A stretch of 10,760 nucleotides of DNA from Actinomycetes bacterium (lineage in GTDB: Bacteria; Actinomycetota; Acidimicrobiia; Acidimicrobiales; RAAP-2). The notes below the pieces were generated by a model. That model was given only the letters and a program-made list of their open reading frames with translations, ran no database searches and was not told the origin of the DNA. Positions 1 to 7,180 of this stretch are shown here, one piece after another. The stretch lies in assembly GCA_021806055.1 (NCBI GenBank), contig JAJZYE010000014.1, positions 1 to 10,760 of the forward strand, given 5' to 3'. Position numbers and translations under genes: made by a program. Every line of letters begins with the position of its first letter. Position 1 is the first letter of the stretch.

Positions 1-1
1 C

Positions 2-124
2 GCACCCCCGTCACCCGCGCTCGCCGCGGCCCGCGCCGCGGCGCGGGCGCGGGCCGCGGCGATGCTCGACGAGCTCAGTGAGCGGCTCGCGTTGTCGCCG
101 CGAGGGCCGCGAAGCCCGGCTTGA
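2..124 (+). CDS. Possible C-terminal tail of a converging gene, 5' end outside window
   Basis: One plus-strand frame is open from the window edge to a TGA at 122-124 and reads as an Ala/Arg-rich helix followed by a more ordinary segment (MLDELSERLAL) and a Ser/Pro/Arg end. It would overlap the 3' end of add by about 48 bases, tail to tail. Only 40 codons are visible, the composition is low-complexity, and the 5' part of the segment is also a perfect DNA palindrome, so the protein reading may be accidental. No family can be assigned. The alternative is that 1-74 is simply an intergenic terminator region. Confidence 0.3.
   Translation, partial: APPSPALAAARAAARARAAAMLDELSERLALSPRGPRSPA
21..62. 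terminator. Perfect 17-bp GC hairpin downstream of add
   Basis: Positions 21-37 and 46-62 are exact inverted repeats (17 bp, all G:C except the outermost T:A pair) with an 8-base loop at 38-45. It begins 12 bases beyond the add stop codon and lies at the end of the minus-strand operon, where a terminator is expected. There is no T-run on either side, so a classical U-tract intrinsic terminator is not visible; a hairpin-only or RNA-stabilising role is inferred. It also lies inside the possible Ala/Arg-rich coding tail. Confidence 0.5.
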
Positions 125-1178
125 TCACCTGATTGATGAGGGCCAGGCGCTGGTCGAAGGGGTAGAAGGTGCTCTTGGCCGCGTTGAGCGTGAGCCACTC
201 CATGTCGGCCAGCGTCCACGCGAACGCCTCGGCGCACCCCGCGAACTCGTCGGACAGCGCGGTACCGCTCATCAACCGGTTGTCGGTGTTGACGCACACC
301 CGGAATCGCAGGCGGCGCAACAGCTCGATCGGGTGCTCGGCGATCGAGCGGGCGGCGCCGGTGTGCACGTTGGAGGTGGGGCAGACCTCGAGGGGGATAC
401 GCCGGTCGCGGACGTAGTTGGCCAGTCGGCCCAGGACCACGTCGTCGCCGTGGTGGATGATGTCGTCGACGATGCGCACGCCGTGGCCGAGGCGCTCCGC
501 GTCGCAGAACTGGACGGCCTCCCAGATCGAGGGGAGGCCGAAGGCCTCGCCGGCGTGAATGGTGAGGTGGAAGTTCTCGCGCTGGATCAGGTGGAAGGCG
601 CGCAGGTGGTGGGTCGGGGGAAAGCCGTCCTCGGGTCCCGCGATGTCGAAGCCGCACACCCCCTCGTCGCGGAAGGCCACGGCCAGGGCGGCGATCTCCT
701 CGGACAGGTGGGCCTGGCGCATGGCCGAGAGGAGCGTGCGCACGATGATCGTGCGTCCCTCGCGTTGCGCGAGGGCGGTGCCGTGGGCGAAGCCCGCGAG
801 CACCGCGGTCACGACCTCGGCGTGGGTGAGCCGCGCGCGCGTGTGCAGCTCGGGGGCGAAGCGGACCTCGGCGTAGACGACGCCGTCGCGCGCCAGGTCG
901 AGGGCGCACTCGCTGGCCACGCGCTCGAGCTGGTCGCGCGTCTGCATCACCGCGGTGGTGTGCGCGAAGCCGTCGAGGTAGCGCACCAGGTCACCGCCCG
1001 GCTCGTCGGCGACGAACCACGCGGCCAGCTCGGCGGGGTCACTCGTGGGCAGCGAGGAGTAGCCGCTCTCGCGGGCCAGTTCCACGACCGTCGCGGGACG
1101 CAGTCCGCCGTCGAGGTGGTCGTGCAGGAGGACCTTGGGCGCGCGCTCGATCAGCTCGCGCGTCAGCGGGATGGTCAT
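75..1178 (-). CDS. add: Adenosine deaminase
   Basis: Hydrolytically deaminates adenosine and deoxyadenosine to inosine and deoxyinosine in purine salvage; cytoplasmic, zinc-dependent. The 367-residue protein has the family landmarks in order: the metal-binding HDH at 19-21 followed by LDGGLRP, the HAGE motif at 208-211 (zinc His208, catalytic Glu211), GHG at 231-233, the CPTSN stretch at 266-270, and VNTDN at 296-300 with metal-binding Asp299. TDN in place of the TDD of animal and many bacterial enzymes is usual in actinobacterial Add. Length is typical. The ATG start lies 20 bases after the deoA stop, with no strong Shine-Dalgarno, so it is probably translated as the last gene of the cdd-deoA-add operon. 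The frame is intact and family assignment is secure. Confidence 0.96.
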   Translation of the reverse strand: MTIPLTRELIERAPKVLLHDHLDGGLRPATVVELARESGYSSLPTSDPAELAAWFVADEPGGDLVRYLDGFAHTTAVMQTRDQLERVASECALDLARDGVVYAEVRFAPELHTRARLTHAEVVTAVLAGFAHGTALAQREGRTIIVRTLLSAMRQAHLSEEIAALAVAFRDEGVCGFDIAGPEDGFPPTHHLRAFHLIQRENFHLTIHAGEAFGLPSIWEAVQFCDAERLGHGVRIVDDIIHHGDDVVLGRLANYVRDRRIPLEVCPTSNVHTGAARSIAEHPIELLRRLRFRVCVNTDNRLMSGTALSDEFAGCAEAFAWTLADMEWLTLNAAKSTFYPFDQRLALINQVIKPGFAALAATTRAAH

Positions 1179-1198
1179 GGGCCCAGGCTACCGAACGG

Positions 1199-2500
1199 TC
1201 AGCTCGTCGAACCCGACTCGTGCGCGACGCGCTCGAGCAGGAGAGGGTGGGGACCGCCCGGCTCGTCGGCGAGCTCGGCGGCGCCCGCGAGCGCGGCTCG
1301 TCCGCGTGCGAGGTGGTCGTCGTCGTCGGCGCGCAACTCGAAGAGCGGCTCGCCCGCCGTCACGGGCTGGCCCTCACGCACCAGGCAGATGACACCGGCC
1401 CCGGCGCTCACCGGATCCTCCTTGCGCGCGCGCCCCGCACCCAGGCGCCAGGCGGCCACGCCGATCGAGCGGGCGTCGAGTGAGCGAACGTAGCCGTCGC
1501 GGGCGGCGAGTACGTGGTCGCGGTGCGACGCGCTCGCCAGGGGAGCGTCGGGATCGCCGCCCTGGGCGGCGATCATGCGTCGGAAGGTCGCGAGCGCCCG
1601 GCCGTCGTCGAGGTGCGCCGCCGGATCGACGTCCAGCCCGACGAGGGCGAGCATGTCGCGCGCGAGGCTCAACGTGACCTCACGCACGTCGTCGGGCCCG
1701 CCGCCTTCCAGCACGTCGAGGGACTCGCGCACCTCGAGTGCGTTGCCGACGCAGCGCCCGAGTGGGGCGTCCATGGCGGTGAGCTGGGCGAGCGTGCGCA
1801 CGCCGTGGCTCTCGCCGAGCTCGACCATGGTGCGCGCCAGCTCGCGAGCCCGCTGACGATCGCCCATGAACGCTCCCCGGCCGACCTTGACGTCGAGGAC
1901 CAGCGCCGAGGTCCCCTCGGCGATCTTCTTGGACATGATGGACGACGCGATGAGTGGGATCGACTCGACGGTGCCGGTCACGTCGCGCAGGGCGTAGAGC
2001 GCGCGATCGACGGGGGCCAACCGCTCTCCCGCCGCGCACACCACCGCGCCGACCTCCTCGAGCTGGTGGTGGATCTCGTCGGGCGTGAGCGCGGCGCGCC
2101 ACCCCGGGATCGACTCCAGCTTGTCGAGCGTGCCACCGGTGTGACCGAGGCCCCGACCCGAGAGCTGGGGAACCGCGGCCCCGCACGACGCGACGAGAGG
2201 CGCCAGGATCAGCGAGATCTTGTCCCCCACGCCGCCGGTCGAGTGCTTGTCGACGGTTGGGCGCGAGAGCCCGCTCAAATCCAGACGCTCGCCGGACTCG
2301 ATCATCGCGTCGGTCCAGGTCCGCAGCTCCCGGTCGTCGAGGCCCCGCCAGACGATCGCCATCGCCAGCGCCGCCATCTGCTCGTCGGCGACCTCCCCGC
2401 GGCCGTAGGCGCGCAGCACCCAGGTGATGGCCTCATCGCTCAGCGCGTTGCCGTCACGCTTGGTGACGATCACGTCGACCGCGGTCAGCGACGTCGTCAC
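1199..2500 (-). CDS. deoA: Thymidine (pyrimidine-nucleoside) phosphorylase
   Basis: Cleaves thymidine or deoxyuridine, and uridine in some members, with phosphate, giving the free base and (deoxy)ribose 1-phosphate. The 433-residue protein shows the phosphate-binding KHSTGGVGDK at 85-94, the family signature SGRGLGHTGGTLDKLES at 114-130, and the pyrimidine-binding residues Arg172, Ser187 and Lys191, which match Arg171, Ser186 and Lys190 of the E. coli enzyme. A helical domain, a glycine-rich phosphate domain and a C-terminal biotinyl-like fold (EGQPVTAGEPLFELRADD) follow the usual layout. The GTG start at 2500 overlaps the cdd stop in a GTGA, implying translational coupling. It takes the uridine or deoxyuridine produced by Cdd. 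Whether it prefers thymidine or accepts uridine too (Pdp type) cannot be told from sequence alone. Confidence 0.96.
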   Translation of the reverse strand: MTTSLTAVDVIVTKRDGNALSDEAITWVLRAYGRGEVADEQMAALAMAIVWRGLDDRELRTWTDAMIESGERLDLSGLSRPTVDKHSTGGVGDKISLILAPLVASCGAAVPQLSGRGLGHTGGTLDKLESIPGWRAALTPDEIHHQLEEVGAVVCAAGERLAPVDRALYALRDVTGTVESIPLIASSIMSKKIAEGTSALVLDVKVGRGAFMGDRQRARELARTMVELGESHGVRTLAQLTAMDAPLGRCVGNALEVRESLDVLEGGGPDDVREVTLSLARDMLALVGLDVDPAAHLDDGRALATFRRMIAAQGGDPDAPLASASHRDHVLAARDGYVRSLDARSIGVAAWRLGAGRARKEDPVSAGAGVICLVREGQPVTAGEPLFELRADDDDHLARGRAALAGAAELADEPGGPHPLLLERVAHESGSTS

Positions 2501-2916
2501 GGAGTGGCGCGCGGGCCGAGGTCGCCCGGGCCGAAGGCGTCGGGGAGCAGGTCACCTAGGCGTCGGGGTGGCGCACTCGCGCCGTGATCGATCAGGAGCT
2601 CGGGTCCGCCGTGTTCGTAGAGGAGCTGGCGACAGCGCCCGCACGGCGCCAGCGGCTCGCCGTCACCGGCGACCACCGCGACGGCGATCACGCGCGTGGC
2701 TCCCACGCGGCGCAGATCGCTCACGAGCGAGCACTCGGCGCATAGGGTCACGCCGTAGCTGGCGTTCTCCACGTTGGACCCCTCGACGACGACGCCGTCG
2801 TCGCTCAGCCCGGCCGCTCCCACGCGCACGTGCGAGTAGGGCGCGTAGGAGCGCGTCGCCGCACGTTGGGCCCGCTCGCGCAGCATCTCCCACTGCTCGG
2901 CGCTCGGCGTGACCAC
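2497..2916 (-). CDS. cdd: Cytidine deaminase
   Basis: Deaminates cytidine and deoxycytidine to (deoxy)uridine. The 139-residue protein is the length of the homotetrameric class. It has SNVENAS at 47-53 for ribose binding, CAE at 59-61 (zinc Cys59, proton-shuttle Glu61) and PCGRCRQ at 91-97 (zinc Cys92 and Cys95). I place the start at GTG 2916: the protein then begins just before the first conserved helix, and the base falls at +1 relative to a TACTGT -10 box at 2928-2923. An in-frame GTG at 2931 is an alternative start, but it would include the promoter. The frame remains open far upstream, antisense to psuG, but that part has no family similarity. It is the first gene of the cdd-deoA-add operon. 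Confidence 0.94.
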   Translation of the reverse strand: MVTPSAEQWEMLRERAQRAATRSYAPYSHVRVGAAGLSDDGVVVEGSNVENASYGVTLCAECSLVSDLRRVGATRVIAVAVVAGDGEPLAPCGRCRQLLYEHGGPELLIDHGASAPPRRLGDLLPDAFGPGDLGPRATP

Positions 2917-2922
2917 CCGCCC

Positions 2923-2928
2923 ACAGTA
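2923..2928 (-). promoter_or_regulatory. -10 box for cdd-deoA-add, leaderless
   Basis: The minus strand reads TACTGT (TANNNT consensus) at 2928-2923. Counting the last T as -7 places +1 exactly on the G of the cdd GTG at 2916, so a leaderless mRNA is predicted. No good -35 box is visible 17 bases upstream, inside the psuG start. It overlaps the opposing -10 box of psuG. Confidence 0.5.
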
Positions 2929-2932
2929 CACT
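2927..2932 (+). promoter_or_regulatory. -10 box for psuG-pfkB, leaderless or near-leaderless
   Basis: The plus strand reads TACACT at 2927-2932. With the last T at -7, transcription would start near 2939, two bases before the psuG GTG at 2941. There is no Shine-Dalgarno sequence, in agreement with leaderless initiation. It shares the bases 2927-2928 with the cdd -10 box on the other strand. No clear -35 box is seen. Confidence 0.5.
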
Positions 2933-2940
2933 CGCCACTC

Positions 2941-3870
2941 GTGAGTCCTTCCTCCGTCCCCGCCGTGCACGTCAGTGAGGAGGTGCGCGCCGCCCTGGAC
3001 GAGCGCCGCGCCGTCGTCGCCCTGGAGAGCACGATCATCGTGCAGGGGCTGCCCGCGCCGATGAACCTCGAAGTGGCCGACGCGTGCGAGGCGGCGGTGC
3101 GCGCGGCCGGCGCGGTGCCGGCGACGGCCGGGGTGCTGGCCGGCCGCGCCATCCTGGGCCTGGCGCGCCGTGACGTCGAGGCGCTCGCCGACCCCGCGCG
3201 ACACGCGGCCAAACTCTCGGCGCGCGACCTCGGGCTGGCGACCGCGCAGGGGGTGTGGGGCGCGACCACGGTCGCGGGGACGATCGCGCTGGCGCACCGA
3301 GTGGGCGTGTCGGTGATGGCGACCGGTGGGCTGGGCGGCGTGCACCAGGGGGCGTCGCAGAGCTTCGACGAGTCGGCCGACCTGATGGCGTTGTCGCGCA
3401 CGCCAGTACTGGTGGTGGCCTCGGGGGTCAAGTCGATTCTGGACATCCCCGCCACGTTGGAGCGCCTCGACTCCCTGGGAGTGCCGGTCGTGGGGTACCG
3501 GACCCGTCACTTCCCCGGCTTCTACCTCGAGGACAGCGGCGTCGCGCTCGACTGGTCGGTGGACGACCCGGCGAGTGCCGCGGCGGCCTTCGCCCACCAT
3601 CGCGCGGTCTCGCCCACGGGATTCCTGCTCGCCAACCCGGTCGCGCCGGCGTCGGCGCTGGCGCGCGACCTGCACGACCGCGCGCTGGCGGCCGCGCACG
3701 AGGCGGTGCGCGCCGGGGGCGCGACGGGCAAGGCGGTCACCCCGATCATGCTGGCCGCCTTCGCGCGCGTGACCGCCGGGGAGAGCGTGCGGACGAATCG
3801 CGATCTGGTGATCGCCAACGCGGCGCTCGCGGGGCGCGTCGCCGTGGCGCTGGCGTCGACGTTCGCGTGA
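2941..3870 (+). CDS. psuG: Pseudouridine-5'-phosphate glycosidase
   Basis: Reversibly cleaves the C-C glycosidic bond of pseudouridine 5'-phosphate to uracil and ribose 5-phosphate, the key step in recycling pseudouridine from RNA turnover. The 309-residue protein carries the active-site set known from E. coli PsuG: Glu29 (ALESTII), Lys91 (AAKLSARDLG), Asp143 (SFDESADL), Schiff-base Lys164 (SGVKSILDIP) and Asn292 (RDLVIANAALA), plus the loop GGLGGVHQGA at 129-138. All are intact. GTG 2941 is chosen because homologous sequence starts soon after it and because it lies just beyond a -10 box; upstream codons in frame run antisense to cdd. The downstream kinase overlaps by 4 bases, and uracil-nucleoside enzymes are divergent next door, which fits the assignment. 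Confidence 0.95.
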   Translation: MSPSSVPAVHVSEEVRAALDERRAVVALESTIIVQGLPAPMNLEVADACEAAVRAAGAVPATAGVLAGRAILGLARRDVEALADPARHAAKLSARDLGLATAQGVWGATTVAGTIALAHRVGVSVMATGGLGGVHQGASQSFDESADLMALSRTPVLVVASGVKSILDIPATLERLDSLGVPVVGYRTRHFPGFYLEDSGVALDWSVDDPASAAAAFAHHRAVSPTGFLLANPVAPASALARDLHDRALAAAHEAVRAGGATGKAVTPIMLAAFARVTAGESVRTNRDLVIANAALAGRVAVALASTFA

Positions 3871-4739
3871 GCCGCGTCGTGGTGGTGGGCGACGTCATGC
3901 TCGACGTCGTGGTGCGCCCGATCGGCGACGTGGCCCCGACCAGTGACACCCCCGCCGAGGTGCGCGTCAGCCGGGGCGGTGCCGCGGCCACCCTCGCCTC
4001 AGCCCTGGCGGCCGCGGGGCACGACGTGCGCTTCGTCGGCGCCGCGGGGAACGACGAGGTGGCGACGATCGTCATCGGCGCGCTGCGCCGAGCCGGTGTG
4101 GAGCCCCAGCTGTGGCGCGCCCCGACGCGCACCGGCGTCGTGGTGGCGCTCGTCGCGCCGGACGGCCAGCGAGCGATGCTGACCGACCGCGGGGCCAACG
4201 CCCAGCTCGATGAGGCCTTCGTGCGCGCGCGGGTGGACGACTGCGATCACGTGCACGTGTCGGGGTACAGCGTGCTGGACGACGCGACCCGCGTGTTCGC
4301 GTCGTCCGTGCTGCGCGACGCCCGCGCGGCGGGGCGCAGCACCTCCGTGGACGTGTGCTCGGTGGCGCCGCTGGCGCGCGTCGGTGTCGGCGTCTTTCGC
4401 GACGCCGTGGCCGGGGCGGACTTCGTGTTCGCCAACGCCGAGGAGGCAGTCGCCCTGGCGGGCACCGACGACGAGGACGCCGCACTGGACGTCCTCGCGG
4501 CGACGTTCGGTGAGGTACTGGTCACTCGCGGGGCCCAGGGCGCGCGCGCGGCGCGCGGCGATGAACGCTGGAGTGCCTCGGGCCGACCCGCTCGGGTGGT
4601 CGACACCACGGGGGCGGGCGACGCCGCGACCGGGGCCTACCTCGCGGCTCGCCTCGACGGGCTCGACGTCGCCGACTCTCTTGAGCGGGCGATGGACGCC
4701 GGCGCTCGCGCCGTGGGATCACTCGGCGCCAGCTACTAG
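3867..4739 (+). CDS. PfkB-family sugar kinase, probable pseudouridine kinase
   Basis: Ribokinase-fold ATP-dependent kinase of 290 residues. Visible landmarks are the N-terminal strand VVVVGDVMLDVVV, the substrate-binding glycine pair at 37-38 in RGGAAATLA, the NxxE motif Asn190-Glu193 (NAEE) and the PfkB signature DTTGAGD at 246-252 with catalytic base Asp252. The GTG start at 3867 overlaps the psuG stop in a GTGA; the same frame is open far upstream, but that part is the shadow of psuG. The family assignment is firm. The substrate is inferred from position: PsuG needs pseudouridine 5'-phosphate, and a PfkB kinase coupled to psuG is the usual PsuK arrangement. Ribokinase, adenosine kinase or another nucleoside kinase cannot be excluded from the sequence, so I give no symbol. 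Confidence 0.9.
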   Translation: MSRVVVVGDVMLDVVVRPIGDVAPTSDTPAEVRVSRGGAAATLASALAAAGHDVRFVGAAGNDEVATIVIGALRRAGVEPQLWRAPTRTGVVVALVAPDGQRAMLTDRGANAQLDEAFVRARVDDCDHVHVSGYSVLDDATRVFASSVLRDARAAGRSTSVDVCSVAPLARVGVGVFRDAVAGADFVFANAEEAVALAGTDDEDAALDVLAATFGEVLVTRGAQGARAARGDERWSASGRPARVVDTTGAGDAATGAYLAARLDGLDVADSLERAMDAGARAVGSLGASY

Positions 4740-5346
4740 CCGCGACCATGCGCGAGAGGTCGCTGATGGCGTCGTACCGTACTTCGCTCATTGACTTATT
4801 GGCCGGCGAGTGACGGTGCTCGACGTTGCCTTTGCCGTCAAGGTGACCTGTGACACCAGCTTCTGAGTTCGTTCGCTGATGCCCTCGAGGTGATCGATCG
4901 TGGCGCGAAGAGGGCGAACGGCCCGGTTGGTTGGAACGGAATCCGGTCATGACTGCGACAGTCCGTGGTCAGCCCGCAAGGTCAATCGACAGTCGGTCCG
5001 ACGGAAGTTGGCGCGCTGCGTCGTCGCCTGGTCCTGGTCGGCAGCGAGATCGCCACCGGGGCGTTGGTTAGATGATCCGGCCCATGGCATGCGAGTCCAC
5101 GACTTCGGCAGCGATTTCTATCGACCACGCGGACATTCGTGGGAGTCGTGAAGCACCCCTTATGAGCGCGTATGCGGCAGTTGTCGTTCGCGAACCGCAC
5201 TCTGCGTGCGGTCGCGATTGCTGCGGATGACTCCGTGCGGGCTTGGCCGGCAAGAGCCAGCGGACCGCAGAATCGAGAGAGGCTATGGCTCTCCTTGGGT
5301 TGATAAGGCACCACGGGCACGATCCGACATCGGCTGGCGAGGGTTA
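4740..5346. other. 607-base stretch with no recognisable gene
   Basis: No frame on either strand gives a product I recognise. Open frames here, such as plus 4900-5151 and minus 4522-4950, lack family motifs and a convincing start, and the minus one is largely a shadow of the kinase gene. Base composition becomes visibly more AT-tolerant right after 4770 (for example acttcgctcattgacttatt at 4781-4800). Small imperfect inverted repeats occur (CCGCAC/GTGCGG near 5190-5208; GAGAG/CTCTC near 5276-5294, the latter just beyond the end of the hydrolase pseudogene and possibly its old terminator). It may contain remains too worn to name and probably includes the edge of the accessory region. Confidence 0.5.
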
Positions 5347-6369
5347 TCAGAGCAGCGAACGGTAGCGGTAGATCCCGTCGTCGAGGATCTGAGCGACCCG
5401 CTCTTGGGCGACCAGCAACCGCAGGTGGGCGACAGTCTCCGTGGCCGTCAGAATCTGGTTGAACGGGTCGAGTTCGGCGAGCGTCCGTTCTCGACGGGTC
5501 TAGCGCAGCCTGCTTGCCACCTCGAACACGCTGGTGGCCCCGGCCACGAGCGCGGCGAGGGTTTGATCGAGCCGCCTGCCGTGGTGGTCGACGAACTGGT
5601 CGATCCGGGCGTGCACGCTCGGCGCCATGGGACCGTGGGCGGGGAGCAGTACGGCGTCGGGGAGACGTCGGACCCGAGTCAGTCACTCTAGAAAGTCGCC
5701 GAGCGGGTTGTCCGTTGCCACGGGCTCGAAGCCGATGGAGGGGGTGATGGTCGGCAGCACGTGGTCCCCGGTGAACAACAACCGACTGGCGGGATCACTG
5801 AACACCACATGACCACGGGTGTGGCCGGGAGTCTCGATCACCCCACCAAGGGGTCCGCTCGACTCGAGCCCGATGTCGCCTTCGTCGAGCCAGCTGTCGG
5901 GCTCCTACTCGGAGTGCTGCACCTCGTGGCCGCTGGCGACCTCGGTACCGGCCAGATCGGCGAGGGGGGTCATCCCATAGCTCCGAAGCGCGTGCAGCCG
6001 GTCTTCGAAAAGGCTCCGGCTGGTACCGGTGATCGCCTCGAGCGACGGGCGCTCGCCGGCACCGAGACTGACGGTAATGCCCTCTGAGGCGCAGGGAAAC
6101 CGCCATCGTGTAGTGATCACGATGGGCGTGGGTGACGAGGAATTGGTCGATGTCGGTGACGCTGCAGCCCAGCGATGCCAACGCGGCGTCGAGGATCGCC
6201 CGGGCGTCGGGCACGACCCCCCCGAATCGATGCATACCAGACGGCTCGCGTCGACGATGACATACATGTTGACCGCCCGCAGCCCATCGGAGGGAAGCGA
6301 CAACGGCACCCGGAAGACATCGGGGCTTACCTCGTAGACACCCGGAGCCGTCCAATCATCCCCGACCAC
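5347..6369 (-). pseudogene. Decayed metallo-beta-lactamase-fold hydrolase
   Basis: Read across lesions, a full MBL-fold hydrolase of about 340 codons appears. It opens at GTG 6369 with VYEVSPDVFRVPL and an MYVIVDASRLVCIDSGG strand. It then has the metal motif THAHRDH (His/Asp ligands near 6113-6130), LGAGERPSLEAI, VASGHEVQHSE, the second-half motif TPGHTRGHVVFSDP (near 5794-5829), TGDHVLPTITPSIGFEP, and a C-terminal helical part (LLPAHGPMAPSVHARIDQFV, then RVAQILDDGIYRYRSLL) ending in TGA at 5349-5347. Lesions: a frame change of one missing base at the G7 run (plus-strand C's 6217-6223), a compensating change near 6080-6095, and in-frame stops TAG 5907-5905, TGA 5685-5683 and TAG 5502-5500. 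The last replaces a position that looks like Trp. Metal-binding residues are otherwise kept, so decay looks recent. Exact substrate unknown. It lies 90 bases downstream of the kinase-like gene on the same strand. Confidence 0.9.
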
Positions 6370-6459
6370 CAGCGACCGACCACCAAGTACGTATCGACAT
6401 GGTGTCTGCGACTACCCGTCACATGATGTTCGCCCGACGTCAGGTGTCGCTCGAAGCGA

Positions 6460-7131
6460 TCAAGCGCGGTCGTGGTCGTCGGCTCCAAGTTGGCGGAGCT
6501 CGTTGCGTCCTTGGATGGCGCTCACGATGATGTCGACACAAGTCGCCAGGGGGACAGCGGTGGCGTCGATCCACAGGTGGTAACGGCGATGGTCAGCGAC
6601 ATCGACGTGATAGAGGCGGTGGACGTAGCGATAGCGAGCGGTGTCGGTTTGATGTTGGGCCCGCCGGACACTGCGCTCATCCAAGCCTCCCAGGTCCATC
6701 ACCTGTGCGATGCGCCGTTCGACCGGGCCATCGAGACGGACGTGTAGCGCTCTGGGATGTTCTGCCAGCACGATTGCCGCCCCGCGGCCGAGGATCACCG
6801 CGCCACGTTCCGCCTCGTGCCGCAGCACCAGACTGATGTGCTCCTTGTACGATGCCTCGTCGAAGCGCCCTTCGACGTCGGGTAGGGGTATTCCCGTCCA
6901 GGCCGCCCCCGCTGGGGCGAAGAATGAGATCCAGTGGCTGAACCCTCGACCCAAGTCGTCCTCGACGGCGAGCAACTCGTCAGGCGGTTCGGCGAGGACC
7001 GCCGCGACCGAAGCGGGGATGGCTCGGTCCCAGAACGTGACGCCGAGACGCTCGGCGACCCGGGGGCCCACCAAGCCCCCGCCCGCTCCATAGGTGGCGG
7101 AGATGGTCACCACCGGCTTTTCTGCTCCCAC
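6460..7131 (-). CDS. Cytidylate kinase-like family protein
   Basis: A 223-residue P-loop protein of the cytidylate kinase-like group, distinct from housekeeping Cmk. Visible: the opening strand PVVTISATYGAGGGLVG (residues 6-22), where the usual GxxxxGK[ST] loop is changed to a glycine-rich GAGGG without a lysine; DRAIPASVA at 35-43; ILGRGAAIVLAEHP at 113-126; LHVRLDGPVERRI at 129-141, the lid-side strand; and DTARYRYVHRLYHVDVADHRRYHLWID near 163-189 (given here as the conserved Asp-Arg...Tyr-His...Asp run). GTG 7131 is chosen for the AGGTGA Shine-Dalgarno at 7141-7136, spaced 4 bases. It is intact, unlike its downstream MBL neighbour, and divergent from marR. The true reaction of this family is not established; nucleotide phosphorylation is inferred from fold only. 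Confidence 0.85.
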   Translation of the reverse strand: MGAEKPVVTISATYGAGGGLVGPRVAERLGVTFWDRAIPASVAAVLAEPPDELLAVEDDLGRGFSHWISFFAPAGAAWTGIPLPDVEGRFDEASYKEHISLVLRHEAERGAVILGRGAAIVLAEHPRALHVRLDGPVERRIAQVMDLGGLDERSVRRAQHQTDTARYRYVHRLYHVDVADHRRYHLWIDATAVPLATCVDIIVSAIQGRNELRQLGADDHDRA

Positions 7132-7135
7132 GGTG

Positions 7136-7141
7136 TCACCT
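7136..7141 (-). promoter_or_regulatory. Shine-Dalgarno of the kinase-like gene
   Basis: The minus strand reads AGGTGA, then CACC, then the GTG start at 7131. This is one of few clear ribosome binding sites in the window and decides the start; it also agrees with a predicted leader of about 35 bases from the divergent promoter. Confidence 0.5.
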
Positions 7142-7150
7142 ACCGATCCT

Positions 7151-7180
7151 TTGATGTGTCTATATAAACGTGAGTATACT
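7151..7180 (+). promoter_or_regulatory. Promoter of marR-MFS operon
   Basis: TTGATG at 7151-7156 (matches TTGA of the -35 consensus), an 18-base spacer, and TATACT at 7175-7180 (five of six matches to TATAAT). With the last T at -7, +1 is near 7187, two bases before the marR ATG at 7189. No Shine-Dalgarno precedes that ATG, so a near-leaderless transcript is predicted. Confidence 0.65.

Noticed and set aside
78..1493. Long plus-strand open frame of 471 codons over add and deoA
   Set aside because: It is antisense to two clear enzymes, has the biased composition expected of a shadow in very GC-rich DNA, and shows no motifs.
1514..2587. Plus-strand open frame of 357 codons across deoA
   Set aside because: Antisense shadow of deoA, with no recognisable domain.
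2917..3699. Upstream extension of cdd by about 260 codons in the same frame
   Set aside because: The extension is antisense to psuG, lacks any domain, and the core protein from 2916 has normal cytidine deaminase length.
3255..3866. N-terminal extension of the PfkB kinase in frame
   Set aside because: It is another-frame reading of psuG; the kinase fold begins at VVVVGDVMLD just after GTG 3867.
4742..4763. Hairpin GCGACC/GGTCGC after the kinase stop as terminator
   Set aside because: Only a 6-bp stem with a 10-base loop and no T-run; expected often by chance at this GC content.
4900..5151. Plus-strand 83-codon open frame in the empty stretch
   Set aside because: No motif, no ribosome binding site, no conserved-looking hydrophobic pattern; not enough to call a gene.
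5500..5907. Stop-codon recoding (amber read as an amino acid) instead of decay
   Set aside because: TGA stops and frame changes occur in the same gene, and neighbouring intact genes end with normal TAG or TGA (for example the kinase at 4737-4739).
5206..6087. Plus-strand open frames opposite the MBL pseudogene
   Set aside because: They are antisense to readable MBL motifs and have no similarity of their own.
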